DNA from: Bacteroidia bacterium
GTDB lineage: Bacteria; Bacteroidota; Bacteroidia; B-17B0; Aurantibacillaceae
Reading direction: 5' to 3'
Length of the DNA: 64,000 nt
Assembly (NCBI GenBank): GCA_022842625.1
Contig: JALHPG010000005.1
Coordinates: 22,705 to 86,704 of the forward strand
Part shown: piece by piece, positions 37,401-45,380 of the stretch
How the letters are laid out: each line of letters starts with the position of its first letter
Position numbering within the stretch: position 1 is the first letter of the stretch
Notes under the pieces: generated by a model
Databases searched by the model: none
What the model was told of the DNA's origin: nothing
What the model saw: only the letters and a program-made list of their open reading frames with translations
Translations under genes and position numbers: made by a program

Positions 37401-40400
37401 AATGTTCCAACACAACCGTTCGCATCAGTTACAGTAAACGTATAATTTCCTGCACATTGCCCCGCTAATGCACCACCGGCAACTGTTCCTGTAGGTGTTG
37501 TCCAAACAAAAGAATATAAAGGGGTTCCTCCTAAAGCGCTTCCGGCAAGTGTACCATTACAAGAATTAAAACAAGTAATGGAGGTTGAACTAATTGACGG
37601 CACTAAAGGGTTTGGCTGCGCAATATTAACCGTGAAAGATTGTCTGCAACCGGCGCCATAGCCAACAGTTAACGTATAAACACCTGCTGAAAGATTAACA
37701 TAGGATGGAGGCGCAATAACAGTTGACGTAGATGATGTTAAGGTAAATGTATACGGCCCTGGCTGACCGCCAAGCACAACACCGATCGATCCTGTAGGCA
37801 CACCATTACAACTTAAACTCGCCGTAGAAAAAACAGCTGTTAAACTTGCAGGTTGACTAATAGTAATAACGGTAGAAGTTACGCAAAGTGAAGCATCTGT
37901 AATTGAAGCAGTGTAACTTCCAACACATAAACCGCTAATGATACCGGTTGTATTTGTTGTAACCGGTAGTGTATTAAACTGAAAAGTGTAAGGTGGATTT
38001 CCCCCTAAAACAGTAACCGTGCCGGATCCATCGCAATTACCAATACAAGAAACAGAAGTGGTATTTTGAGTAACCGTAAATTGTTGTGGGGCAGTAATAG
38101 TTGCTGTTTGAGTTTTTGTACAGCCTAATGCATCCAAAACAGTTAATGTATAAGCTCCGGCAGCTAAATTTGTATTTGGATTACCTATTGGTCCGTTAGA
38201 CCAAGTTAATGTATAACCGGGCGTTCCGCCTAAAACATTTGCAGATAAAATACCATTAGTTCCGCCAAAGCATGAAACGTTAGTTGGCGTTATAGTTATT
38301 GTAATATCAGGTGGTGAAGCTAAATTGGTTGTTTGAGTTGCAATACAGTTATTCGCATCTGTAACTTGAAGCGTATAATTACCGGCACATAAATTTACCT
38401 GAGCTGCACCTACCAATGTTCCTGTTGGTGTTGTCCATAAAAAGGTGTAAGCCGGAGTACCACCCACTGCACTACCATTTAACGTACCAATACAATTATT
38501 AAAACATGTTAGTGATGTTGAAACTATTGAAGGTACTAAAGCTGATGGCGGCTGGGCAATAACAATTGCAAAGGTTTGTGTACAGCCTGCGCCGTAACCA
38601 ATAGTTAAAGTATAATTACCTGCTGGTAAATTAATATATGGCGGAGCTGCGACCACTGTTGCGGTTGAAGAAGTTAAGGTAAAAGTGAATGGTCCGGAAG
38701 CTAAAGGAGTTGGTGTAGCATTTATTGTTCCTGTACTTCCTCCAAAACAACTAACACTACCTGTGGTTATATTAGCTGTAACACTTGATGGCTGAGTAAT
38801 AGTAACAACGGTAGAAGTAGGGCAATTTGAAGCGTCTCTAACAGCAATTGTATAACTTCCAACACATAAAGTATTAATTGACGCGGCATTTTGTCCGCCC
38901 GGCGTCCATGTAAAACTGAATGGAGCACCATTTCCACCCGAAGGTGTAACAGTTGCGCCCCCATTACATAATCCAAAACAGGTAATACTTTGCGATGTAG
39001 CAGTAATACTTAATGCAGGTGGTTGTGTTATATTTACTATGGCGGTGGTTGAACAACCAACGGCATCTGTAACAGAAACAGTATAACTTCCCGGACCTAA
39101 ATTATTAACTGTTGTTGAGTTTGCTGCAATTGTAGAAGGACCGGCTGCAATCCATGTGGTTACATAACCCGGAGTTCCACCTGTTACAGAAACAGACGCA
39201 CTACCGTTTGTTAATCCATTACAAGAAACATTTGTAAAAGTTGGGGTTATAGTTATTGGAGGAGGAGATGTTAAGGTAAAAGTTTGAGGAGTTATTGTAC
39301 AATTTTGAGCGTCTTTTATGGTTACAGTATGTGTTCCGGCGCATAGGTTCGTAATTCCGGCAAGCGATCCTGCTTGTGGCGCCCAAGTATAACTGTAAGG
39401 CCCTGTACCTCCACTCACCGCAACAGAAGCGGCGCCGGTGCAAAGCCCGCCGCAGGTAATAGCTGTTTGGGTTTTAATAGCGGATAATGGTGGTGGTTGT
39501 GTAATATTAAAACTGGAGTTAATTGAACAACTCTGAGTATCAATAACAGTAAATGTTACTATTCCGGGAGAAAGACCGCCCAATGTTGCAGAGCCAGCAG
39601 CAGGAACTGTAAATGAACCGCCGGGCGTAAATGTTACTGTATAACCGGGCGTTCCGTTAATTGGAGATAAGGTAAAAGAGCCGTTTGAAGCAGAATTACA
39701 AGTCACACTAGATGTGATAGACGTGGAACTTAAAGCTAAAGGCTGAGTTAAATTATTTGTAAATGTTCTTATGCAACCTTTTGTATCTACAACTACGAAT
39801 GTATTTATACCTGCACATAAATTTGTAAACGTAGATAAACCAGATACAACGGGAATTCCAGGGCCTCCATTCACGGTAACTGTATACGGTGGAACGCTAC
39901 CATTAATGTTACTTGTTATAGATCCGTTACAATCTCCAAAACATTTTGGCTGAACAGTAAGCGGATTAATTGGAACAAAATTTATTGCGGATACCCCTTG
40001 AACTTGAGCGGCATTCGAAAAGGCAATGGGAACAGCACCTGAAAAAACGATAACGTCAAAAAAGTCAACGCAAGAGCATAAACCAGAGATGGTATAAGTG
40101 CCCGCAGTAGGAACAGATACAAGTGTAGGCGTTACACATGAAGGGTTATTCCATTGAAGAACATAAGGACCGGGGGTACACGAAGCATCAATGTTTAATA
40201 TTAATTGTCCGTCACATGCGCCCGAACAAGAAATACCAACCGCAGTAAGTGTTGCCCCACAAGCCATGATGGCCGAATTATTTGAATTAATGATCTTATA
40301 GTCGTTTCCTAAATTTGCTTGTGGCGCGATCTTGTATTTTGATGGATCAGTTTGGTAGGCTTTGATCAAAAATTTATCAGAAACAAAATCTGCATTATTC

Positions 40401-41035
40401 CCAATTTCAATGCGGTTATTAACATCTAAATTCCCACGTGTTACTTCGAAGTTTACTTGGTTTTTATTGGCGTAAAAATCGCCTGTTTTAATAGATGAAG
40501 AAATAACTTTATAATTTCCTGAATTAAAATTTAAAGAATTAGCATTTGCAATATTTATGTTTTTTAAATTCCAATTACCATTCTCAAACACAACGTCTCC
40601 TTCATAAGAAGCGGCATTAAAACGAACGTTGTTATAGTGAGATGACCCTGACTTAAAAACTAATTTTGAGTTGGTTTTAAAGTCTGTTTTGTAATTTAAT
40701 TCGAAATCACCGGAAATATTAATTTCAGTGAACTTTGACCCAACAACAGTATAATTTACAAAATCATTGGTAAATTTTAATGATCTGCAATTATTTACAC
40801 CAACAATAGTAACAACAGGATTTGTGAAGTTTTGGGTTGAATTATCATCAAAAACAAGATCATTAATCGCTGATGGAATTTTGTTTGCAGCCGATCCACC
40901 GGAAGTTAAACTCCAATGATTACCATCATTAAAGTTTCCGCTTCCACCAACCCAATAAAGGGTTTGAGCCTTAAAAAGCAGAAAAGTAAAACAATATAAT
41001 AAAGTTAGTATAGATCTTTTGTTTCCCAAATACAT
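31460..41035 (-). CDS. Giant SprB-like surface adhesin with about 34 repeats and a T9SS type B sorting domain
   Basis: The 3191-residue secreted protein has a signal peptide (1-23) and an N-terminal region of about 230 residues (YWVGGSGNFNDGNHWS start, then beta-helix-like text). About 34 SprB-type repeats of roughly 75 residues follow. Each has CxGxCNG, SGGTPPYTFTW-like, NLCAGTYT and TDANGC elements, with three or four cysteines. Behind the repeats are two different beta-sandwich segments (AGNDQTVCPTPSVTLTG and VDAGPSYTIPVF). The gliding-type C-terminal domain (PNGFSPNGDTKNELWIIDN, VEIYNRWGEQLYF) ends at the final Arg. SprB of Flavobacterium is a mobile gliding adhesin; whether this cell glides cannot be told here. 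It is cotranscribed with the downstream PorP/SprF gene. Confidence 0.93.
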   Translation of the reverse strand: MYLGNKRSILTLLYCFTFLLFKAQTLYWVGGSGNFNDGNHWSLTSGGSAANKIPSAINDLVFDDNSTQNFTNPVVTIVGVNNCRSLKFTNDFVNYTVVGSKFTEINISGDFELNYKTDFKTNSKLVFKSGSSHYNNVRFNAASYEGDVVFENGNWNLKNINIANANSLNFNSGNYKVISSSIKTGDFYANKNQVNFEVTRGNLDVNNRIEIGNNADFVSDKFLIKAYQTDPSKYKIAPQANLGNDYKIINSNNSAIMACGATLTAVGISCSGACDGQLILNIDASCTPGPYVLQWNNPSCVTPTLVSVPTAGTYTISGLCSCVDFFDVIVFSGAVPIAFSNAAQVQGVSAINFVPINPLTVQPKCFGDCNGSITSNINGSVPPYTVTVNGGPGIPVVSGLSTFTNLCAGINTFVVVDTKGCIRTFTNNLTQPLALSSTSITSSVTCNSASNGSFTLSPINGTPGYTVTFTPGGSFTVPAAGSATLGGLSPGIVTFTVIDTQSCSINSSFNITQPPPLSAIKTQTAITCGGLCTGAASVAVSGGTGPYSYTWAPQAGSLAGITNLCAGTHTVTIKDAQNCTITPQTFTLTSPPPITITPTFTNVSCNGLTNGSASVSVTGGTPGYVTTWIAAGPSTIAANSTTVNNLGPGSYTVSVTDAVGCSTTAIVNITQPPALSITATSQSITCFGLCNGGATVTPSGGNGAPFSFTWTPGGQNAASINTLCVGSYTIAVRDASNCPTSTVVTITQPSSVTANITTGSVSCFGGSTGTINATPTPLASGPFTFTLTSSTATVVAAPPYINLPAGNYTLTIGYGAGCTQTFAIVIAQPPSALVPSIVSTSLTCFNNCIGTLNGSAVGGTPAYTFLWTTPTGTLVGAAQVNLCAGNYTLQVTDANNCIATQTTNLASPPDITITITPTNVSCFGGTNGILSANVLGGTPGYTLTWSNGPIGNPNTNLAAGAYTLTVLDALGCTKTQTATITAPQQFTVTQNTTSVSCIGNCDGSGTVTVLGGNPPYTFQFNTLPVTTNTTGIISGLCVGSYTASITDASLCVTSTVITISQPASLTAVFSTASLSCNGVPTGSIGVVLGGQPGPYTFTLTSSTSTVIAPPSYVNLSAGVYTLTVGYGAGCRQSFTVNIAQPNPLVPSISSTSITCFNSCNGTLAGSALGGTPLYSFVWTTPTGTVAGGALAGQCAGNYTFTVTDANGCVGTLTTSLLQPTDMTVTINTTSVSCFSSCNGVLSGVVSGGTPGYTLNWSNGPTGNPNVGLCIGNYTLIVTDNQGCTKSATATVTSPSSITLTQNTTSTSCAGSCNGSATITAVGGTGPYNYQFNTFPIINNATGIISGLCAGNYIANVTDANGCSQSINFTIVSPIALSAAITGLQSSCNACTGASTVTASNGTPGYTFVWTNSLAATVGTNAAVSSLCPGNYTVVVTDSQGCTATATAGVAQTVSVTVVTAGAGIQCFGVCTGSATANALGGTLPYTYTWSATTPSQTSQTATNLCAGTYTVLVQDQLGCSNTGTITFTNPPDIIIAPTQTNVNCFGNCNGAINSNASGGTGLLTYSWSPGSITTANLSNLCIGTYTLRVTDANGCSKTQIFNITSTPSISATFTTTNPSACIVNNGSICVTPSGGPSGSAGPYTFAWSPAGGVGGTTSCYTSLLAGPYTVTITDGPCSTTVSAVLTNPSGPTLTINSQSVTCFGSSTGGATVTASGTGPFTFTWTPVVGFTTIGNTSTASGLNTGTYNISVTDGNGCVTSQSIGIVQPAASVTINSTVTPVRCFGSANGSITVVPSGGTPGYTFNWLPVAPPITGQGTSTVTNLNIGNYTLNITDANLCPRQFTFAITQPAALTLTTTASNVLCNAACNGSINVSGSGGTAPITFTWLPVVTFTGSTNPNIFNLCPASYTVNASDLNGCPISTVVTITQPTALTTTLTSVNASCSNSCNATASINVAGGTPTYSFSWSNGPATTSTLGNLCAGNYTGTVVDANGCTSATGFTITTPSAFNVTLTPTSPLCNGASTGSITTLLSGNQGTVSFNWVASGVGQNPTNLNAGTYTLTAIDAAGCIASGVANLVNPPALLSNVTTTNPACNGNCNGVAISTPVNAVGTVNYTWNPVAPNSPTVNALCAGNYTLTISDNNGCTDVQTFTLTNPPVLNVNTSIAPATCGSANGSITAIPVGGTPAYTFSWTAPVSSTNAAVSGLVAGVYTVIVTDANNCTNTVSIPLSNSNGPSAAPITSSSISCNAQCTGAASINPVGIVGGTPGYTVSWIVPPSASTVNPQTNLCAGTYSAQITDANNCILFNSVVIAQPAAISVLPNLTFPTCNGVCNGSVTLNTSGGTGPYTYVWSPGASLNATLTNACAGNYSITITDFNLCPSTLTLNLPGVQNMTATSTVTNNLCFGNCLGTASVTSISGSPNFPITYVWSNTQTGPSAINLCNGTYTYTATDAIGCFNSFTTNITSPTQITSTNSVASPSCNLCNGSSTITAAGGTGPYTYSWTSSSVGPTATNLCAGLYQVLVTDNNLCTQLQNVIISSSNGITGETTTIQNEVCAGQCNGAATVVAVGGTNPISYNWIAPAVSNSIITNLCPGSYFLQMTDAQGCIRTSSVNINAGIQYTVTPIISAPTCGASNGTINVVVSPTLAPGGYFYSWSPGPGITSSLTNVGAGNYSVTVTNTAGVSCPQTQAFAINNTNGPVITFTQSNIVCSGALTGSITALGTSTSIPVTYAWSNGGTLPTVSGLGAGVITLTVTAANGCKTIQSFTLTQNQPLQLSLTNVTQPRCHNDCNGAITLVPSGGTLPYTFTWSPSGSSNPQFSLCPGPSTAAIVYSATVTDANGCVITASTSLINPTSIVLTPTIANSSCSSIADGSLSVGVIGGTPAYTYTWTGPSSFTASTQNINSIVAGNYSLSLTDNNGCRKDTTLLIVPTISVIAVAGNDQTVCPTPSVTLTGTNSFGAVSFDWYLLPNVTNSVSNNSTYFAPTPPTAPGSFTYVLVATSSVVGCSDTDFVVVNTFGLPSVDAGPSYTIPVFTGVTIGGSPTTSGSVSITWSPSFTLDDPSLQNPVASNTVNTVYTVTVIDLVTGCTNSDTMTVFLFPTIKIPNGFSPNGDTKNELWIIDNLDQFPDNTVEIYNRWGEQLYFYNNYNGQFDGKYKGKDLPVGTYYYVINLNHPAYKTPYVGPLTIFR
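36915..38785 (-). repeat. Tandem duplication of a four-repeat block inside the adhesin gene
   Basis: Two adjacent blocks of about 930 bases (about 37855-38785 and 36915-37850) each encode four SprB repeats in the same order with the same idiosyncrasies: a TLTSST unit with GYGAGC, a WTTPTGT unit, a WSNGP-GNPN unit, and a QFNT unit with TGIISGLC. The remaining repeats do not share these marks. The boundaries are read from the translation and are approximate. Confidence 0.75.
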
Positions 41036-41134
41036 ATAATTTAACTTATTTTACGAAAATATAGTTTAATTGGTTACTAATTTACAACAAATAACAACAT
41101 AATTAACAATTTAACGGTTCAAACTTTAACATTT

Positions 41135-41165
41135 CAAACTTATATAACTACTGCTCATGAGCCAA
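41135..41165 (-). promoter_or_regulatory. Candidate promoter of the adhesin-PorP operon
   Basis: On the minus strand TAAGTTTG (41142-41135) matches the TAnnTTTG -7 consensus. A TTG at 41165-41163 is 20 bases upstream, a suitable -33 distance. The leader to the adhesin ATG would be about 90 bases. The -33 part lies within the first codons of the divergent NUDIX gene. Confidence 0.38.
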
Positions 41166-41717
41166 GAAGAAAAAAATCCCTGGAAAACCCTCAATTCAGA
41201 AATAAAATTTGAAACACCCTGGATAAAAGTAACTAAACACGATGTGCTCAATCCCGCCGGGAAACCGGGTTTATATGGTGTTGTGACTTTCAAAAATTTA
41301 GCCATAGGTGTTCTTCCTTTAGATAACGACAAAAATACCTGGTTGGTTGGTCAGTGGCGTTACCCTTTAGACCAGTATAGCTGGGAAATTCCTGAAGGAG
41401 GAGGACCATTAGACGAAGACCCGCTTGACTCTGCGAAACGAGAGCTAAAAGAGGAGACAGGGATCGTTGCGAAAAAATACACCGAAATTGCCAGAATGCA
41501 CACTAGTAATTCAGCAACAACCGAATATGCCATATTATTTGTAGCCCAAGATCTCGATTTTTTTGAAGCTGAGCCGGAAGAAAGTGAAGATCTTAAAATA
41601 AAAAAATTACCCTTCAATGAGGCCTATAACATGGTAATGAACGGTCAAATCACTGATTCTTTAAGTATGGCAGCCATCTTAAAAACTAAAATTTTATTAG
41701 ATGAGGGCAAACTGTAA
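41157..41717 (+). CDS. NUDIX hydrolase (ADP-ribose pyrophosphatase-like)
   Basis: The 186-residue protein contains a complete NUDIX box at about residues 81-103: GGGPLDEDPLDSAKRELKEETGI, with the REL-x-EE-x-G core that binds the catalytic metals. The upstream WLVGQWRYPLDQYSWEIPEG stretch and the overall size match the ADP-ribose/GDP-mannose pyrophosphatase branch. These split nucleoside-diphosphate sugars to NMP and sugar phosphate. The substrate is not determined from sequence. The ATG start is 121 bases from the divergent adhesin gene. Confidence 0.88.
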   Translation: MSQEEKNPWKTLNSEIKFETPWIKVTKHDVLNPAGKPGLYGVVTFKNLAIGVLPLDNDKNTWLVGQWRYPLDQYSWEIPEGGGPLDEDPLDSAKRELKEETGIVAKKYTEIARMHTSNSATTEYAILFVAQDLDFFEAEPEESEDLKIKKLPFNEAYNMVMNGQITDSLSMAAILKTKILLDEGKL

Positions 41718-41798
41718 CAATTTTGGATCAAATACCGTTTCATCCCATTTATCCATAATTTAATTACAGATTTTATTTATACTTTTACATTCACAAAA

Positions 41799-42779
41799 AT
41801 GAAAGCACTCGTTCAAAACTTCACCAACCAGTTAAAAGAAGCAAAAGTTATTGCTGACAAAGCAATTATTTCCTCTTCAAAAAACATCCAAAACATTGTA
41901 ATTACAGGTCTTGGCGGTTCTGGCATAGGCGGAACCATAATTTCTGAATTAGTTTCAGATTCTTGTACCGTGCCTATCATAATAAATAAGGATTATTTTT
42001 TACCTGCATTCGTTAATGAAAATACTCTATTAATTGTTTCAAGTTACTCAGGGAACACAGAAGAAACATTAAGCGCTATGCAACAAGCAATTTCTAAAAA
42101 AGCGCAAATTGCTTGTATTACCAGTGGTGGAAAAGTTTTAGAACTAGCCAAACAACATCAATTCGATTTTATTGAGATTCCGGGTGGCAACCCTCCCCGT
42201 TCTTGTATAGGTTATTCTTTAGTGCAATTAATAAAAGTTTTAGTGGCAAAAGATTTTGCCGATAAAAAATTATTTTCAGATCTGGATAAGGCAATTACAT
42301 TATTAGATAAAGAAAACGCATCTATAAAAATTGAATCACAAAAAATTGCCGAAAAATTATTAAACAAGATAACGGTTATTTATTCTTTAGGTACTTGCGA
42401 AGGCGCTGTTGTAAGATTCAGACAGCAAATAAACGAGAACAGTAAAATGCTTTGCTGGCATCACGTTTTTCCTGAAATGAATCATAATGAATTAGTAGGC
42501 TGGACAGAAAAAAACGAAAATTTAGTAGTGGTAACGTTTCATACCTCATTTGACTACGCACGCACAAAAAAACGTTACGATGTTTGCAAACCTATTTTCG
42601 AAAAATATTCTAGCGGGGTTATTGACATTACTGCTAAAGGCGAAAGTAAATTAGAACAGTTTTTATACTTAATAAACATTGGCGACTGGATAAGCTGCGA
42701 TATTGCAGACCTTAGAGGGATCGATGCGGTTGAAGTGAATGTTATTAATCACTTAAAGAGTGAACTCGCGAAATTTTAG
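41799..42779 (+). CDS. Bifunctional phosphoglucose/phosphomannose isomerase (SIS domain)
   Basis: The first sugar-isomerase (SIS) domain carries GLGGSGIGG (37-45) and the phosphate-binding SSYSGNTEET (81-90). The second half has FPEMNHNELVGW near 225, which holds the catalytic Glu and His of the short archaeal-type PGI/PMI family. At 326 residues it matches that family and not the larger conventional PGI. It interconverts glucose- or mannose-6-phosphate with fructose-6-phosphate. It is followed after two bases by lipB and may be cotranscribed with it. Confidence 0.85.
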   Translation: MKALVQNFTNQLKEAKVIADKAIISSSKNIQNIVITGLGGSGIGGTIISELVSDSCTVPIIINKDYFLPAFVNENTLLIVSSYSGNTEETLSAMQQAISKKAQIACITSGGKVLELAKQHQFDFIEIPGGNPPRSCIGYSLVQLIKVLVAKDFADKKLFSDLDKAITLLDKENASIKIESQKIAEKLLNKITVIYSLGTCEGAVVRFRQQINENSKMLCWHHVFPEMNHNELVGWTEKNENLVVVTFHTSFDYARTKKRYDVCKPIFEKYSSGVIDITAKGESKLEQFLYLINIGDWISCDIADLRGIDAVEVNVINHLKSELAKF

Positions 42780-42781
42780 TT

Positions 42782-43492
42782 TTGCAAAATAAAAAGATCA
42801 TATTTCAGGATTTAGGTTTAATGGATTACAAAGCTTGCTGGGATTACCAGGAAAAGCTATTTAATGAAACCGTAAATCTTAAAATCTCCAACAGAGATCT
42901 TCCTGAAGAAAAACAAATTCCAACTAAAAATCATTTATTGTTTGTTGAACACCCACACGTTTATACCTTAGGAAAAAGCGGCGATGAAAAAAATTTACTC
43001 CTCAACGAAAAACAACTTTTAGATAAACACGCTAACTATTATAAAATAAATCGTGGTGGCGATATTACCTATCATGGGCCTGGTCAATTAGTAGCCTACC
43101 CCATTTTAGATCTTGATAATTTTTTTACTGATATTCATAAATATTTACGCCTGCTCGAAGAAACGATCATTCTCACATTAAAAGAATACGGTATTGAAAG
43201 CGGCAGAAGCAAAGGCGAAACAGGCGTTTGGCTGGATGCCGACGATAAATTTAAAGCTCGAAAGATCTGCGCCATGGGCGTTCGCTGCAGCAGATGGGTA
43301 ACCATGCATGGCTGGGGGTTTAACGTAAACTCAGATCTTAATTATTTTAATAATATTATTCCGTGTGGCATTAATGATAAAGCTGTAACCAGTTTAAATA
43401 AAGAACTGGGCCGTGATGTTGATATGCAAGAAATAAAAGAAAAATTAAAAAAGAATTTTTCGAATTTGTTTGAAGCAGAATTTATTCAATAA
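42782..43492 (+). CDS. lipB: Octanoyl-ACP:protein octanoyltransferase LipB
   Basis: LipB transfers octanoyl from ACP to lipoyl-domain lysines, the first step of lipoate assembly. The 236-residue sequence has HPHVYTLGKSG, the RGGDITYHGPGQLVAYP signature (about 91-106), the catalytic-Lys segment RKICAMGVR, and the catalytic Cys in PCGI near 195. The start is taken as the TTG at 42782-42784, two bases after the isomerase stop. An ATG 39 bases further in would cut into the conserved N-terminus. The downstream gap contains a heptamer-period repeat. Confidence 0.93.
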   Translation: MQNKKIIFQDLGLMDYKACWDYQEKLFNETVNLKISNRDLPEEKQIPTKNHLLFVEHPHVYTLGKSGDEKNLLLNEKQLLDKHANYYKINRGGDITYHGPGQLVAYPILDLDNFFTDIHKYLRLLEETIILTLKEYGIESGRSKGETGVWLDADDKFKARKICAMGVRCSRWVTMHGWGFNVNSDLNYFNNIIPCGINDKAVTSLNKELGRDVDMQEIKEKLKKNFSNLFEAEFIQ

Positions 43493-43498
43493 TAAAGA

Positions 43499-43573
43499 GA
43501 TTTAAGATACAAGATGAATGATACAAGAAATAACTTTTCTAATCTTTTGTCCTAAATCATTTATCTTTTATCA
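43499..43573. repeat. Heptamer-period dyad repeat, lipB/SDR gap
   Basis: The left arm has units GATTTAA, GATACAA, GATGAAT, GATACAA, GAAATAA at a strict seven-base spacing. The right arm carries the reverse-complement phase (GTCCTAA, ATCATTT, ATCTTTT). The array fills most of the 90-base convergent gap between lipB and the SDR gene and could serve as an extended hairpin for both ends. It shares its first two units exactly with the copy inside leuS. Confidence 0.7.
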
Positions 43574-43582
43574 ATTAAAAAG

Positions 43583-44380
43583 TTAATACGGACTTTGTTT
43601 CCGCAATAATTTTGAGAATAATTTCGGAAAAAATCGTCTGATATTGATCATTAAGATCTCTTTACCGCCAATAAAAATTTCTTCCTTATTATTTCGTATG
43701 CCTTTAATGATCTGCCTTGCGCACTCATCAGCACTCATAGCATTTTCATGGCTTTCATCCATTTTATTATGAGTTTTTCCGTTGGCTGTTACGGCATTGA
43801 ACGAAACGTTAGTTTTAATTTTACCCGGACAAACCAACATGGTTTTAATTCCAAAGCTTTCTGTTTCTAAACGTAATGATTCGTAAAAACCATGCAAGGC
43901 GTGTTTTGCAGCACTGTAGGACGAACGTAAATAAAATCCAAATTTACCGGCAATACTGCTAATGGCAATTATTTGTCCGCCTTTTTGGCGTTTCATATAC
44001 GGCAAAACTGCCTTGGTTAAAGCAACGTATGAAAAATAATTAACTTCCATTAATTGTCTGTCAATTTCAATAGGTGTTTCAATTGCTTCAGAACGCTGAC
44101 TGTACCCGCCATTATTTATTAAAATATCTATTCTTCCAAACTTATTCATTATTTGTGCGGCTAAACCACTGGCGTTCTTTGTATCACTGAGATCAAATGG
44201 TAAAAGCATTAAGTCTAGTTCTGGCAATTTTGTAAGCGCCCCTACTCTTTTTAATTCATCTTCTCTTCGAGCAGACAAAATCAAACGCGCTTCCTGCCTT
44301 GCAAATTCAAGTGCCAAAGCCTCTCCTATTCCTGAAGATGCACCGGTGATCCAAATAACTTTATCTTTAAATTCGCTCAT
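43583..44380 (-). CDS. Short-chain dehydrogenase/reductase
   Basis: A classical SDR of 265 residues. The cofactor loop is TGASSGIG (12-19), followed by the ARR motif that usually marks NADP preference. NNGG (89-92), the active-site Ser near 141 and YSAAK (Tyr155, Lys159) complete the catalytic set. It resembles the DHRS7-like branch, whose substrates are lipids or steroids in eukaryotes; the bacterial substrate is unknown. It lies four bases after the GT9 gene and may belong to the same transcript. Confidence 0.88.
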   Translation of the reverse strand: MSEFKDKVIWITGASSGIGEALALEFARQEARLILSARREDELKRVGALTKLPELDLMLLPFDLSDTKNASGLAAQIMNKFGRIDILINNGGYSQRSEAIETPIEIDRQLMEVNYFSYVALTKAVLPYMKRQKGGQIIAISSIAGKFGFYLRSSYSAAKHALHGFYESLRLETESFGIKTMLVCPGKIKTNVSFNAVTANGKTHNKMDESHENAMSADECARQIIKGIRNNKEEIFIGGKEILMINIRRFFPKLFSKLLRKQSPY

Positions 44381-44384
44381 TAGT

Positions 44385-45380
44385 TTACTCCAATAAATCT
44401 ACAATTTGTTTTGGATTAATTTTAATAATACAGTTACAATCTTTTCCATTCTTGCAATCAACACAGTCTTTATCAAAAACCACAAATGATGCGTTTTTTC
44501 CTATCGGCATCCAACGACCTGGATGCATTGGTCGCTTTGGAACAAACAACCCAATTGCTTTTTTATTTAATGCCGCTGCAATGTGCAAGGGACCAGTACT
44601 TGCAGCCACCAGGCCATTTGCTGCATTTATAAAAGCAATGTATTGTTGTAAAGATAATTTTCCGGTTAGATCGATGATGTTTTTATTCTTTAAAAGCTCC
44701 GGCATTAATTTTCCTTCTTGCTCGGTACCACTGATAAAAATTTTAAACTTTTCTTTTGGTAACAATTCAATTAATTTTTCAAAATTATCTATGCCCCATT
44801 CGCGCGCGCTACCTTTTGATTTTGGATGTAAAATAACATTAAATCTATTTGGATCTATAAGTTGTTTATGATCAGAATTAAGTATAGGCACTTTTGTAAA
44901 ACCATAATAGTCTGAAACAGAAGTTAAAGAAACTGACGTCTCAATATTTAAAAAACTTAATAATTTAAAATTTAATTGCGACTCGTGCAGATCAGAATTT
45001 TTTCGTGAAAGATTAATTAATTTGTTGCACGTAAGCCAATGGTAGATCCTGTTTTTTGTTCCCACTCTTAAAGGAATACCGGCACTTTTAGCTAATTGTG
45101 CAATTTCTTTTTTTGGAAAAACGTGAACAAAAACATCAGCATTTATTTTTTTTAACTCTGCAATTCTTTCTTCCGGGGATAATTTTTCTAAGTCATCATA
45201 ATTAATAAATTCATCAACATGTTCGCTTAAGGCAATAACATCTTTGGTGTAATTTCTTCCAAGAAAAACAATTGTACTTTTTGGAAAATGTTTTTTAATT
45301 AACCCTGCCATTGGCAACGTTAAAACAACATCGCCAATACTATCGGTTCTACTTAGAATGATCTTAAAATTATTTGGCAG
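44385..45380 (-). CDS. Glycosyltransferase family 9 (ADP-heptose:LPS heptosyltransferase-like), non-ATG start
   Basis: The family's N-terminal motif reads KIILSRTDSIGDVVLTLPM, and the C-terminal donor-site segment reads VAASTGPLHIAAALNKKAIGLF. These match GT9, which adds heptose or a similar sugar to the LPS core. The first ATG (45315-45317) comes after the conserved SIGD motif, so translation must begin upstream. No ATG, GTG or TTG is in frame there. CTG at 45378-45380 is the nearest plausible start (331 residues). It overlaps the end of the GT2 gene, so initiation by coupling is likely. A frameshift in the sequence is the alternative. Confidence 0.78.
   Translation of the reverse strand: MPNNFKIILSRTDSIGDVVLTLPMAGLIKKHFPKSTIVFLGRNYTKDVIALSEHVDEFINYDDLEKLSPEERIAELKKINADVFVHVFPKKEIAQLAKSAGIPLRVGTKNRIYHWLTCNKLINLSRKNSDLHESQLNFKLLSFLNIETSVSLTSVSDYYGFTKVPILNSDHKQLIDPNRFNVILHPKSKGSAREWGIDNFEKLIELLPKEKFKIFISGTEQEGKLMPELLKNKNIIDLTGKLSLQQYIAFINAANGLVAASTGPLHIAAALNKKAIGLFVPKRPMHPGRWMPIGKNASFVVFDKDCVDCKNGKDCNCIIKINPKQIVDLLE

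Noticed and set aside
32331..39953. Several long open frames antisense or out of frame to the giant adhesin gene
   Set aside because: They are by-products of its repetitive, stop-poor composition. None has a domain, and the sense frame is fully explained.
31460..41035. Reading the regular repeats as a CRISPR array or as satellite DNA
   Set aside because: The period is about 225 bases, diverged at the DNA level but conserved as protein repeats in one open frame with a signal peptide and a sorting domain.
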